From: Pyrocephalus nanus
Taxonomy: Eukaryota; Chordata; Aves; Passeriformes; Tyrannidae
Direction: 5' to 3'
Assembly (NCBI GenBank): GCA_038380795.1
Contig: CM076270.1
Span: 12,523,001 to 12,587,000, forward strand
DNA length: 64,000 bases
Position numbers and translations under genes: made by a program. The first letter of the stretch is position 1; every line of letters begins with the position of its first letter. The notes beneath the pieces are model-generated. The model saw only the letters and a program-made list of their open reading frames with translations, had not been told where the DNA came from and ran no database searches. Below are positions 1 to 12,800 of the stretch, one piece after another.

Positions 1-3000
1 TCTCCTGACTGTGTCTAAATGCAGCGCTGGAAGTGGATTTAATAGAGTCACTGCTCAATTTGGTCTTCACCAAGAATGCTGTGGGCTGCAGAGTGCTGGA
101 GCCTTGGCACCAGCCTGCAGCACAGCCAGCTCTGCACGGAGCCACCAGTCTGGGCAAGCAGCACACGCTGGCAAACAACCAAGTGCCAAGTGCCGTGCCT
201 GGCTGGTTTGCCTGGTAGATGCCTGTGTAACATAGTGACATATTTGGAATTTTTCCAATGGCTGCGTTTGGCTTCACTGGCTTGTGATTTTTTTTTGAGT
301 AACCCTTTTTTATGCCTGGTTATCACAGCCGGGTGCTGTGCCACACTGGCTCTGGTTCCAGCAGTGCGCAGTCATTACCCAATACCCACCATGCTGTGCT
401 TTGTGCCACCACCCAGAGCAACAGCAAGGGATTTCCCACCTGGAAATCCTAGGGACTGGGCTTCAGTGGCAGAGCTTGGCAGGGCGACTTTGGTCATCAG
501 CCAGAGCTTGTCCCAATCAGCGGTCCCAAGCAGTGGATTCAACACATCAAAGGGCAAGGAGGAATAACTCCTGCTGAGCACAGCAAGATTGTGCCACAGG
601 AGACTGCTGCAGATCCCTGGGAAGGGCTAGGCATAGGGAGCTGCTGCTCCAGGGAGGGGAAGCTCTGAGCAGCTTGGAGGAGCTGTGGGGCAGATCCAGG
701 CTTAAGGAGAAAAAACAGGGAAGAGAATCCAGGTTAGGAAACTGAACAAGGAGGCAGTGGTGGGAAAGCCAGTCAGGAGCATGTCTTATGCTTTCTGGAG
801 CATGAGACACCAAGTCACTGAGGTTTGTCTTTAGCAACCCTTCTCCTCATCCTTACCCTCTGCTAGGCTCCCTCACCCACAAAGGTGTCCATCTAGTTGG
901 TGATGAAATCATAGCCATGTTTCTTTTTCATCATTCCCTGACAGGCATTTTACCTGGGGTCCCACAGGAAAACTGCCTGCCCAGTGCCTTCAGCCAGAGG
1001 AGGTAGAACACATGAAACTCCACAGGGAATAGGGATGCCCTGAAGGGAGCAGGACTGTTCCAAGGGGGGCTGCAACTCAGGTTTTGGAAACTGGACTGCC
1101 AAGGGGACACACCTGGCAGTGTGCTGGGGAATGCACAAAGCACCCCAGAACCTGCCAAGAACCTGCAAATGCGGTGGTGCAGGATTGCTCCCTGCAAAAC
1201 ATGACTCGGCAGGCAGTGGGGAGAGCTGTTTTGATGTCATGTAGTCCAGCTGGAATTACAACTCCATCTGCTCTTCCTTGAGGGAGATCTGCATCTCTGG
1301 GAGGAGACTTTGTAACAGGAGGGCACTACATTGACACTAACAGGGGCTGTACTGCTTTCTCACTCTGGGCATACACTGCCATCCCTGCTCTTGCTGCACC
1401 TTCATCCCCCAGCACCTTCTCCCACTTACCACACAGCATCACTGCCATCTGCCAGGAGATGTTCATTGTCCTCATCCTCCTCCTGACAAAGCTATTTGTG
1501 TGGTGGCACCTTTTGCATTTCCTCCACCTGGTACTTGCATGAAGCACTCAGAGAGAGATAATTTTATTAGGCCTAAGAAGTCTGAAAGCAGAGTACGTGT
1601 ATCTCTAATGGAGGAAGTTGGGAATTTTATTTCTAGTCTGATCTAACCCCTATGCTGCAGGTCCCCACTTCTTCCAGCTCCATTAGGAAATTCCCAAGCT
1701 GTGTAATATGGCAAGAAATAGGTTCAGAAGGAAGATACATCACTCCCAAGCCTCATCTCACCCTACTTTAATACTCGTTTATCACACTGAATAAACTGGA
1801 GTAATTGTGCAGAAAATTTCTCCATCCACATCATGCCCATCATACATGAGGATTTTCTGCTCTCAGTAACTTGCTGTCACTGGTGGCCAGACCCACCACT
1901 GACAGCAGTTTCCTGAGATCATCAGGGAGTAAAAGGGTGCTGTGAGGACCAGGGGCTTTACTCCCTGGACAGCAGGGCAGGACCTTGTGGTGGGCTCATC
2001 CCATCATCCCAGAGCAGGACACTGGGGGCAGCCCCATGGTTAAGATCAAGGTGGGAAGTCCACCTATAGGTCTGGACCAGAGGGGGCCATGGCCAGGCAG
2101 GCACAGCATGTTGGTGCTCTCCTGCTTGCTGCTGCTCTGGGGAGTGATGCTGTCACAGGAGTGGGTAGGGGCAAAAACACCATCTCCCCAGAAAGAGGTG
2201 CCTCCTTGGACTGGTGTCTTCAGGCTGAGCAGGCAGGGCAGGCTTTAATCAGTGCCCAAGCCTGGGGCTTTGCTCCCTGCAGAACACTGACCCCACATCC
2301 TGTTCCTGCTGGTCTTGGTGTGCTGGGATGGCAGGGACAGGCACAAGCAGGGCACAAGGACAAGTGACTGAAATGTCCTACATAACAGTGTGGGGGAGGA
2401 AAGCCTCCACCCCAAGGACTCTTGTACTGCCTGTGACAACAAGAAAAGGAATAAAAATAGTGCCTATTGTAATGTGCAGGCAGCAGGCTGCAGCAGGGTT
2501 ATGTAATGGTACCAGCCAGCACAGGCTGGCTCTCCCAGAGACAGCAGGGCTGCTGTGGGAATATGGGTCAGCCGGGCACAGCCCAACATGGGGGCAGGTG
2601 GCAGTGGTCCCTGGTGGAGAGGAGTGGTGTCCCAGCCGCTGGCCAAATGCCAAGCTATAACCCCCCAAGCCCCAGTCTCGGGCTGCTGCCAGCACATCTG
2701 GCACTATTCTCTTCTGCATGCTTCCCCCCAGCCTGACCTTCCCTGGAGCAGACCAGGTCCTGCAGCCTCTCCTTCCCATGCTCTAGCCCTGAATAGCATG
2801 CCAGCCTCCTTCAGATGCTGCTCAGTTCCCCTGTCACCTCCCAAGCTGGAGGGCCTAAAGCCAGCCAGGAGCAGCCTCACCACTTCCCAGTGGTGGAGAC
2901 ACTCACTCCCCCCTGTACCCTCCTCCACATAGGGACATTTCCCCCCAACACTGGTCTGCAAAACTGTGAGATTAAAGAAGGGAAAGAGTTTCCCAGCAGC

Positions 3001-6000
3001 CAGCATGGCATCAGCAGGAGACAGGCAGGCTGGACCTGCAGCTGTGCCAGGGCAGTTGTGCTCCTGTCCTCACCCTGATTTTGCAGGTGATGAGCTGCTG
3101 CGCTTTGCTGATCGGCTTTCAAATTGCTTTCCGATACCAAAGTCAAGTGCTTTAGCAAAACCCAGATTTTGCTTTTTTGTGGATTAAACACAGGTCCGAC
3201 AGCAGGAGCTGGTCTCCAGCCAGAGGTGTGGCTGCAGGGTAAGTGGGTCAGGGAAGTGGTTTTCACAGACACCAGCCAGAGCTTCGAGCTGCCTGCCTGT
3301 CCGGCACTCTGCTGGCTCTCAGAATTCACTTGCAGACATGGCTTAGCACAGGCAAGTGCCAGCCACTCAGGTATTTGTGGGTTTTGATGTACCACTGTGT
3401 CTTAACCTGACCAGAAACCCACGGGTGTCAGTGGGCTTTGCTGGGAGTCAGACCAGGGTCCCAGAAAGGGTGCAAAGCAGGTCGGTGTGACTGTCATATC
3501 CACTGAGCACCAGCCTGACCTGTGCTAGGGACTCAGGAGAACACAATTCTGCAAGGCAGGAAAGGTTGGTCTCCCCCACCCCACACAACACAGCTTGACC
3601 TGAACCCCCATCTGACTCCTCTGTGCTGCTTAGCAGTGGCAGAAAGCAAAGAGCAGAGGTGATAAAGGCAGAGACACCAGACATTTGCCCCAGCAGTAAC
3701 CCCCACCTCATTGCTTCATGACAGCCCAGGGCACAACTTTTTTATGAAATGCCAGAGCAAGATGCTCCAGTCTTGGTGTAAATCTTCACTGTCCTCATCA
3801 GCACTCGAAGTTTGTCCCTACTAAATCCCTATGTGGCTCTCTCCCTCCTTCTGGGGATCATGCAAATACTTTTAGAGTTGATAAGTCCTTCCTATGTCAA
3901 CTTTCAGGTTTATTTATACAGCAAAATATTGCTTCGGTATAATGCAAATGGAGGAATCCCTGGGAAGCAGTCAAAGCAAGCAGGGAGGTTTGTTCGCACC
4001 GTTTCATGTCAGACAAGCCGGGATGGAAGGACTGGCTGGCAGGATCTGCTGCCTAGAAATGCCACCTACAAGTACCTCTGTTCTTCTGCCGCTCCTGTGC
4101 TGATCGTGCTCATGCGGGAAAAGGCCTGGAGTGAGCTGGGACTCCTCTCCATGCTGGCTCTGGCAGATAACCTTCCTTCCCCTTCACATGGCTCCTGGCC
4201 ATCACCTGATGTGTTGGTGACACGAGAACAGATTCACAGATTCCCATCAGTTGCAACACTTCCCGCAGCAGACACCAGTGCGCTGCCTGGCCGGCTCGGC
4301 AGCTGCCGGCATCGCCCCGACTCTGTGCAGCCCTGCACCCAAAAGCCACCTAGCCCATTACCTAACACCTAATCCTGCCCACAGCCTCACCGTCAGTCCT
4401 GTCTCCTCATCCCGCTTCTGCATCTCTATTGCCACTGAAAAAGCAAAGCCGGCTGAGAGGCTCACTGATGCCCAGGATGGGGAAGGGCTGGGGGCTGTTG
4501 GTCCCCTGCCTGTGAATGCAGCAGGAGAGTACAGTGGGCTGTGGGAAGGAGAAGGACAGGAGGAGCAGCAGCGCCAGTGAAAGAGCTGGCACAGGAAGTC
4601 ATGGTGCATGCCAAGCAGGCACCACAACCATCAGACCACTACCTGTCCTTACAAGAAGGAATGGGGACCATGGCCACCCCTCCCCAGTTTGGGAGTGCCC
4701 AGCTCCCCTTTGGGCACCTCCAAGGGTGTGCTGGGGCCTGGGGACAACATGCCCTCCCCAAAGGCACTGTCACCACAGGGACACCCTGTGAGTTCGGGGG
4801 TGGTAGCTGGTGTTGGTAAAGCAGATTGGGTGGTAAAGCAGGTTGGCTGGTTCCAGCTGGGAAAGGAGGATGGTGTCCTGGGCAAGGAGGCAGGGCTGTG
4901 CCCGCAGCCCCGGGCCTGACACACACGGAGAATTGGGGAAAGAGGACCTTTGCCCACCCTCTTCGTGAGTAGAGAGACGAGCACAATCCATGGAGAGGCT
5001 GCTGGAGGCTCATAAGCTGCAGACCTTGCGTGCTTTAGAGGGCTGGATATTTGCAGTCCAAGAGAAAAGCCTCTGGCACGGCTTAATCCAGCTGAAGCAA
5101 TTGTGCTTAGATAAAGTCACTAGGTGCAAATGGCTCATAATGAGGGAGTTTAGCCGGTTGAATATTTCTAGACTAATTGCAACTTTGCCTGATAACACAG
5201 GCAGCCTAAATGGGTTTGCACTATCCTTTATATGGGGAGCAGAGAGCTCAGTGCCTGGTGACAGTGCTCCTGGCTGAGCTCTCAGAGGGTGCCTACTTCG
5301 CACCCCCAGACAAAAACCCTGATTTGCCTCAGGATCTGACTGTGCCTGCTAGGGTACCTGCATAGGCAAGGCATAGGCAAGGCTCCTGCCTAGGCAACAC
5401 CAAATATTTGCTGAAAACGGTCCTGGGACACTGGTCTATGTGTCTCCCCTGCCCTAAGGAGGTTGCACTCCCTGCACACCCCGGCGCTAGCTTGGCCTGC
5501 TCCAAGTGTCTGCCCATAAGAATATACCAACACTGCAGCAATAATCAGCCTATTTTTAAAGGTTAGGAAGGCTTCTAGCAAATCCTTCACTGGGTTTCCT
5601 TCCCCCCAGCTTTTTCTCACCCTCTGCCTCTTCCCTGAGATAGCAATCAATGATACTGCTGGTTTAATTAATGTTTTTGACTTCCAGAATAGGAATGTGA
5701 TTTCTCCTCTGTGCGTTTGCCAGAAGTTGTCTTATCCTGCCAAGCAGGCAGGTAATCTGGGCAGGCAAGACTGGCTTCATACCTGCAGCTGCTAACAAGG
5801 CAAGGGTTGTGCTTTTGGGGATCTGTGGAGGTGCTGGCAAGGCAGCAGGTCCCTGGTGCTTGTGCCAGACATCAGGTGCAGCACTGACGCTGGCATGGGG
5901 GCATCCAGATAGCCCTGAGAGCAGCTGGCACATTGCTGTTGTCCAGGGCTGTTTCACGGCCTTTCTGGTTTTGTCCAAGACACTCAGACGATGTAAAATT

Positions 6001-9000
6001 AGCACTAGCCTTAGTGCTAAAAAAGAAATGCTAATAACATTCAGCTGAGGGCTAAAGATGGAGCCATGTCTATTAATACCATGTCATCTTCACCCTCCGG
6101 AGTGGGATTTCAAACCAGCCTGCTCCAGCACAGCCAAGGACTAACTGTTGCTCAAGAGCTGCCTTTAGCCATGATTCTCTGTCATGCAGGGTGGCAAGAA
6201 CATATGATGCAGGTGGCTACTTCTAATTACAGGGAGGGCTTTTTCTCCTTGGTGTATAATTAGTACTGATCAGCAGAGATGTGCCATTAGAGCGAAGTCA
6301 AACTCTGTAGGTCAGTGTGATCTGGAAGATGATCAGGCAGCCCTGGAAACAAGGCAGCAGTGGAGGCAAGACAAATGGGGAGCTCATGGCATTGGATGCA
6401 CTCAGCAAGCGTAGGCTGGCCCAGCAGCAGTGGAGGCTACAGGTCCTCAGGGACATCAGTGCCAAGTTGGGAAGGTGATCTGTGCCAAGCACGGAAGGGG
6501 AAGAGGGCCCAGACAATGCACAGTGCCATAGGCCTCCCATGCTCATGCAGTGCATGTTGCAGAAGGGGAAGGAAAGCTCGGACCTGGTCCCCTCCCAGTG
6601 ACACCCGCCCTGTCAGGTGGAGCAGGGAGACATGGGGTAAGGGGAGGTGATGATCCTGTTTTTTCCAGTCCTGCCTGCGTTCTCATGTTACTGCGGTTCT
6701 GAGAGTCAGAAAACAAACTCGTAAGGTCCATGTGAGGGTTAAGTCTTCTTAATCAGTTATTAAACTAAAATTTTGAGTTAAAAGCTTCCCAGAAAGGTGC
6801 TGACTGTATGCAAAGCAGGAGATATCCAGTTCATGTGTGGTTGAATAGGAGTACCTGTGGGCAAAACATACCCCTTGCACCGAAACAAAAAGCCACAGGT
6901 GGATAACATATCCTGGGAGCAGAGCCTTGCCTCTTCCCAACCATAAATCACTCATGAGTGGGCTGTGATGCTCTCTGCTCTGCCTGCTGTCCCCACGGTG
7001 TGTGAAGCTCCCCTGCAAACACTCCCAGCTCCGCAGGCAGCATGAGCGCTGCCTCCAGGATGAGCAGGCTGCACCCTGACTCATTTTTTTTACTGCCAGA
7101 ATCCACAGGGTCCCTGGGAAGCAGGGGACCAGCTAACCACTAGGCTGCCTCTATGCAGAACCAGGGATGATTCTGCTTGTTTTACCTCAGAGCCTGTCCC
7201 ACGAACATTACAAACACCTTATGCCTCTGCAATAATTACACTTCTCCTCATGGACCCTCCACTGTAATACCAACAAAAATCCCATAGTACACAGCCCACA
7301 GCTGCCTCCTGCTCCCCAAACCATGGGCTGGGGGGGAACTGCTGGTGCCCTAGGCAGTCCGTGCATGGTGGGTGGGTGCCAGGCACCTGCTGCAGCCCTG
7401 TCAGACACAGAGACCCCCACACAGTGCCTGCTCCTGCTGTTCTGGGGCCCCAAAATGAAGCCTGCCAGCAGCCATCCCTGGACAGGAAGGAGATGGCAGG
7501 CAGGCACCCATGGTTGCACAACTCCTAGTTTCCTTGGGAAACCAACAGCAGCCCTATTTCTGCCTGAACAGATGAAAGCAGGTATGGGGCTTGCTGGAGG
7601 AGATGAAGATCAGTGCCAGAGACAGTTATTCAGTCCCACAAAGAGAGCACAGCTTGGCTGTGGCAGCAAAGCCATGCTCTTCAGGCTTACACTGGCCAGG
7701 CTCAGTCCCTGTGGATGCACCTGAAAGACGGTTGTCCTGCACTGCAACTCCTGCCTGCAAGGAGAGGGCTGACAGCTCTTTCCAAAAGCAGCTGGATCCA
7801 TAAACACTGGGTTGTGGTGACAGCTCTGCTGCTCATTTACCCATGGTGCTGCTGGTGGCTGTGGCAGGCACTCACTGGAGCGCAGTGTGTGCTGACCACC
7901 AGCCAGTTTCACACCTCTGATGAGCAAAAGGCAGGAGGGATGGTGGGTTTCTCCATCCTGTCACCAGCACATGTCCATGCCATGTGTGCCCAGGCTGCTG
8001 GGAACCATCAGCCTGGCTGGGGATGCTGGAGTTGGGCCTGCAGGGTGGCAGGGAAAATTTGTTAAATGCTTGCCATGAAATGCTGTAGTTTCTCTGAAAC
8101 TCACAACAGAGACCTGCTCTCTTCCAGGCACTCCTGCCTGGTTGATTGATGCACACCGACCTTGCTGCTGCTCGAGAGGCTGTTTGAGCAGTGAGCTCTG
8201 CCTGTTTCCTATTGCCTGCTTAACTATTTTCCTGGCAGCAGGGATGCTGCCTTGGCAGGGGCCCTACTGGAGCTGTGGGCAGCAGACAGTCAGGGATGCT
8301 GGGGCTGTGCAGTCTCCAGGCTGGGTCTCTGCTGCACCACAGCCAGACCAGCTGCATCAGGATTATACAAACTTTTGGGAGCATCCTTGGCCCTTGCTCC
8401 TGGTGGTACCCTGCTCTTCCCGAGGACTTTCATGGACCTCAAAGGCTGGCTGATGGGCAGCATCATCCACCCCATTGCTCTCCAGCCATCATAGGGTGGC
8501 TGTGCCAGGGTGTCCTTGGGGAAACTTGCTCCAGCCTCCCCTTCCAGTATGGTCGGGGGGGCAGCAGAGCTGTGCCACTAAGCACAAATCCCATTAAACG
8601 CTCCACGGTGCTGAGCTGCAGCTCCAAGCCCTGAGCCTCCCAAAGGACATAAGGCTGCTTAGGACACCCTAAGCTCTTCATACAGATGAGTACTTGAGGC
8701 CATCAAAGAGGCCTTAAAAGCTTAAGGCAGGTAAATGTTTAAACTGCTCTAAGCCCTCAGTGTCAGCGCCGGGCCAGAGGGAAGTCCCCAGCTCAAAGCT
8801 GTCTCTGCACAGTCACCCTCTGCCACAGCACAACAGCCCTTGAGGGCCACTATGCCCTTGTATCCTCAGTTGTATTTCTCCTCCAGGTCTGTCCTTCTAT
8901 CCCCACTATCCTCCCTCAGCCACATCTGTATAGCAATGGCTCAGGCTGGTATGTCTCTCCCAGCACCATATTTATTTTCTGTCTAGACACTGGTGGATTT

Positions 9001-9796
9001 GATATGCAGCCCTCCAAACCCCAGCCATGTATTCTGCTCCCTCTCATCAGGAGAGTAATAAAATGAATGCTTTTTTGTGGGCAGTTACACACTTAATTTA
9101 AGCTCTACCCACTGAAAAGCCAGAATGAAATTGCAAAGAGTGTAGCTGGTGCCCCAGGAGTGTTTTCATAAATAAATCTGGAGGTTTCAGTGGGATCTTT
9201 AATACACACTAAGTAGGACTCTGTCACAAACTTGTCCTCCTGCTAAGAGACAGCAGAACATCTCTCATCCATAAGAACAGATCAATGCACATGGATTTTC
9301 CTCAAGTGGTTTCTCAGTGTCACTAATGACTTGTTCCTTCTGGTTGCAAAGAACTGTATTTGCAGGAATGGGATACCACAAATTACTTCACTCGCTTCCA
9401 AGATGCTGAAGCTGCCCTTAAGCTTAATACTGCAAGTTACTGCAGGTATCTGTGCCTTTTTTCTCTGAGGTACCACGAGAAAAGCCTTGCTGCTTGTCTC
9501 CCTCCCAGGACTTGTGTTCCGACATGTTTACTGTCAGTGTGGGAACAAACTGAGCTCTCCAGTTTGGGCCATGCATCTGTCCTGGAGAGGTCCCTGGGTG
9601 CGAAATGCTTACCAGCTGAGCTTCCATCCTGCACCTGTAGCCATTTTCCTTCTCAGACTCCATTAACTCAGCAAGTGCCATGAGTGTAGCATTTTCAAAC
9701 ATACCCCCACAGGGCAGGAACACCACGTCCCTTCCCAGAGCTGTCCGCTTTGGAGCAGGGCTTGCTCTTTGGTTTTAGAAATATTTACTGTGCCAT
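1..9796. other. Intergenic DNA, no supported gene
   Basis: I see no exon with recognisable protein content, no RNA gene and no clear mobile element in this stretch. The many short open frames occur on all frames and show no domain or codon signal. Composition is ordinary unique-looking vertebrate intergenic DNA. It lies 3' of XXYLT1. FAM43A and LSG1 are neighbours on that side in mammals, but neither is present here. Confidence 0.7.
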
Positions 9797-9858
9797 GTTA
9801 ATGACTGGACTTGATGTTCTTAGAGGTCTTTTTCAACCTAAATGATTTTATTCCTACA
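9797..9858 (+). mobile_element. Old CR1 LINE 3' end fragment
   Basis: The blocks gactggacttgatgttctt, agaggtctttttcaacct and aatgattttattcctaca match the degraded 3' end of CR1 in plus orientation. Divergence is higher than in the copy at 54.5 kb, so it is an older insertion. The 5' limit is unclear and may include some bases before 9797. Confidence 0.75.
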
Positions 9859-12800
9859 GCATCAGCCTTCAGTTTTCAATTTAACTGTGCTGGAATACAC
9901 ACTACCTGCAGCACATTGCAAAATCAAAGCAAATTAATGCTTTATTTTGACTCAAAACCCATCAAAGCCAGTCAAGAAGTCCTTTTCAGCACCACATGTC
10001 CTTTTCAGCATCCTCCCCAGTCCAAGCCACCATAACATCCCATCCAGTGCACAACTCTGCTGCCACTACCGTGGCCAGTCTGGTTCCAGTCTAAAATGGC
10101 CCCACAAAGGACATCTTGTGACCTTCCCAGCTTTGACAAGGAGATGACACAATGACCAGTTGTGACCAGTGCACTACTGCCTCTGAAGTTCAGCCTGGAA
10201 AGTGCCCAGCAGCTATTCCCCAGCACTGTGCTGTGTGAGGGAGGGATTCATGGACAGCACGTGATGGATCACCACTTTTAGCCCTGTGACAGGCATGAGA
10301 GTCTACTGTTGGGCCTTTCATAGGTTTTATCTCTATGTGGAGCCATAAAGAAAATGGAAAATGCAGCCAAGCACTTTGATGTGGATCAACACAGAGAGTT
10401 CCCAGCATCCAGGCGGTCACCTCAGATTCCCTGGGTCACCAGAGGATGTTTTTGTCTTCCAGCTAAGGGCACAGACCTCTGAGAAAACTGCTGCAGCCCC
10501 AAGAACCTGGCATATGTGAAAATGTATTTGGAGGGAGGGGGGAATTTCCATATGAAAGAAGGAGTTGACTTGGGAAGAAATAGGGAGACTGCAGTGTGAT
10601 ACTAACATGAAAAGGACACTCATGAATATGGGCTGGGTAGGAGAGACCAGAAACACCCATTTCCATGTTTGCAAATGCAGATTTATTTTGCATGCAGGAC
10701 AAATACTTGCATGTCCCAGCAGTACCACCCTGCTAGAGGGGCTCCAGGCCCTTCCAGCAGAAACCTGCAGCAGCATACTTGGGGTGCTCCTATGCTGCGC
10801 AGACCCTGCAGATGGGGATGCACCTGCAGGTCTCATCCCAAAAGGCATTGCTTCCCATGAGTCCCACTGCTGGAATAGGAGTGAGGGTTCTGCAACATAC
10901 TGCTCACTACGCTCCCTATTCCTCCTCTTCGCCTGTGTGAAACCCTGCTTGCTAACTCATAGTCACAGTCTGGGAGACTCTGGGACTCCAGCACAGCAAA
11001 TACTGGTATATAAGTTCCCTAAGGCTGAGGTACCCTTTCTGTGGAAGGATTGTCACATGTACTTCAGAGCTTTTTTGAACAAAATCCAAGCCCAGTCCAG
11101 CAAATTGAATCTTTTACCATGGTGCTAAATTTCATACAAACTTCTAAACCTAGAAAAAGCAATTTATTAGGCTGCTATAACCATGCAATTACATCACGAG
11201 AGAGGAAAACAGTGACAGAATTTATAAAAAAAAGCCAGGCTTACTCAGCTCTTAATGTAGCACAAGTGATCACTCAGGCATCCTTGGAATGAGAATTTTG
11301 AATTAAGGTTGATGATAGCCTGAAATAATAACCTCCATACTGTCTACAAGGCTTTTATTCTATTAACTCCAGCATCTCGAGTGGAATGATAAATTCACTC
11401 ACTAATGGTCAAATAGCACTTTTTCTTATAGCTTGTATTTTATTTCTTTTTTGCAGATGCGGTCTGTACAGTCCTGTCTGTGCTGGTGCCAACAGCGCTT
11501 ACAAGAATCCTTTCTATTCAACTGACTTTTAATGACTGAGCAGCTTTGCTGCTGGGGAAGTTTTGGTCCCTGGGATGAAAATAAATGGGACATGCCTTTA
11601 TGTCTCCCTACTCTGTGCTTTGCCAGTTCTTTTTTTGCACAGAAATACCACCCAAGTCCCCAGGACATGGACAAGCATATTCACAACCCCAGCCCTCTAG
11701 TCTCTGCTTCCTGGTTCAGCTTCACTTCTCTCTATGTTCAGACCTCCTCATATATTTTGAGGAATATCATGATCCTCTGAGCTGTCAGTTATATCCTACA
11801 CCTGGTGTGTCACAAGTTTACCAGGATTGCTGTCAGGGTGACAAGGACCCTGGCACTGCTTTGTGAATGCAGTAATTCAAACAAAGCCTTGCCTAAATAC
11901 TGTGTCTTGTCTATGGACAAGGCAGCCTGCAGCAAATAACTTTTTCGATTTATACTCAGGACACAGGTACAACATGCAATTTGGTAAATAAAATGCAATG
12001 CCAACTGGGAAGGGCTCAAGCTCTCAGGGAATTTTCCCCTTCAGAAGAGCTGATTATTCAACAACCTGACATTTAAAGTGTCCTAAATTTCTTAAACTGG
12101 ACTCATAACTGGAAAATGCAATGGTGGATATCTGCTCCGTATTGACAAAGGGGAAAATCTGAGTCCCGATTCCCCTGGCCCCTTCCCCTGCCTGGTATTT
12201 TTCCATGGCCTGGTTACCCTTTGGACACATCCCAAGTTCCTTCCTGTGGTGGTCTCTGAAATTCATTTAAATCAGGAAATTACTCTGCCTGTTTTTCTCC
12301 ACAGACTGCATGTGTCCAGGCTGACAAAGCACAGCAGGATGGATGTCAACCATGATTTAACCCTTCATATCCTGGGCCAGGCCCTTCTGAAGGATACCTA
12401 TCCTCTCAGCCTAGTGTGCCAAGACTGCAGCTTCTGGAACGGCTCATTTTAGTTACCCTTGTCTGGATACTCCCTCACTCCAGTTCATCATCCTTGGGAC
12501 TGTTCACAGCCCTTTGGATGAAGTCACACAGTGGTTTTAAGCAGGCACAAGCTCTGCTGCTGTTCTGCAGTCCTGTGGGGGCTAATCTCCCCAAGAGGCA
12601 GCTGAACCACAAGTGCCTTCAGTAATTAGCATCAGTTTCTGACAGCTACATCAGCCTTTCTGGTGCATCAGCTCCACAGGGAGGACCAGAGACTTTTCCA
12701 AGCCAGGAGCACTCATGGCATAAATGCATCTGCAGCAACCAAGCAGAGGTGCCACCTGAGCTCTTGTTGTGAGCACAGGCAGGCATAGGGGCCACGCCTG

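Noticed and set aside
5361..5395. Repeated ataggcaaggc near 5.36 kb
   Set aside because: Only two short adjacent copies; consistent with simple slippage and too small to call a feature.
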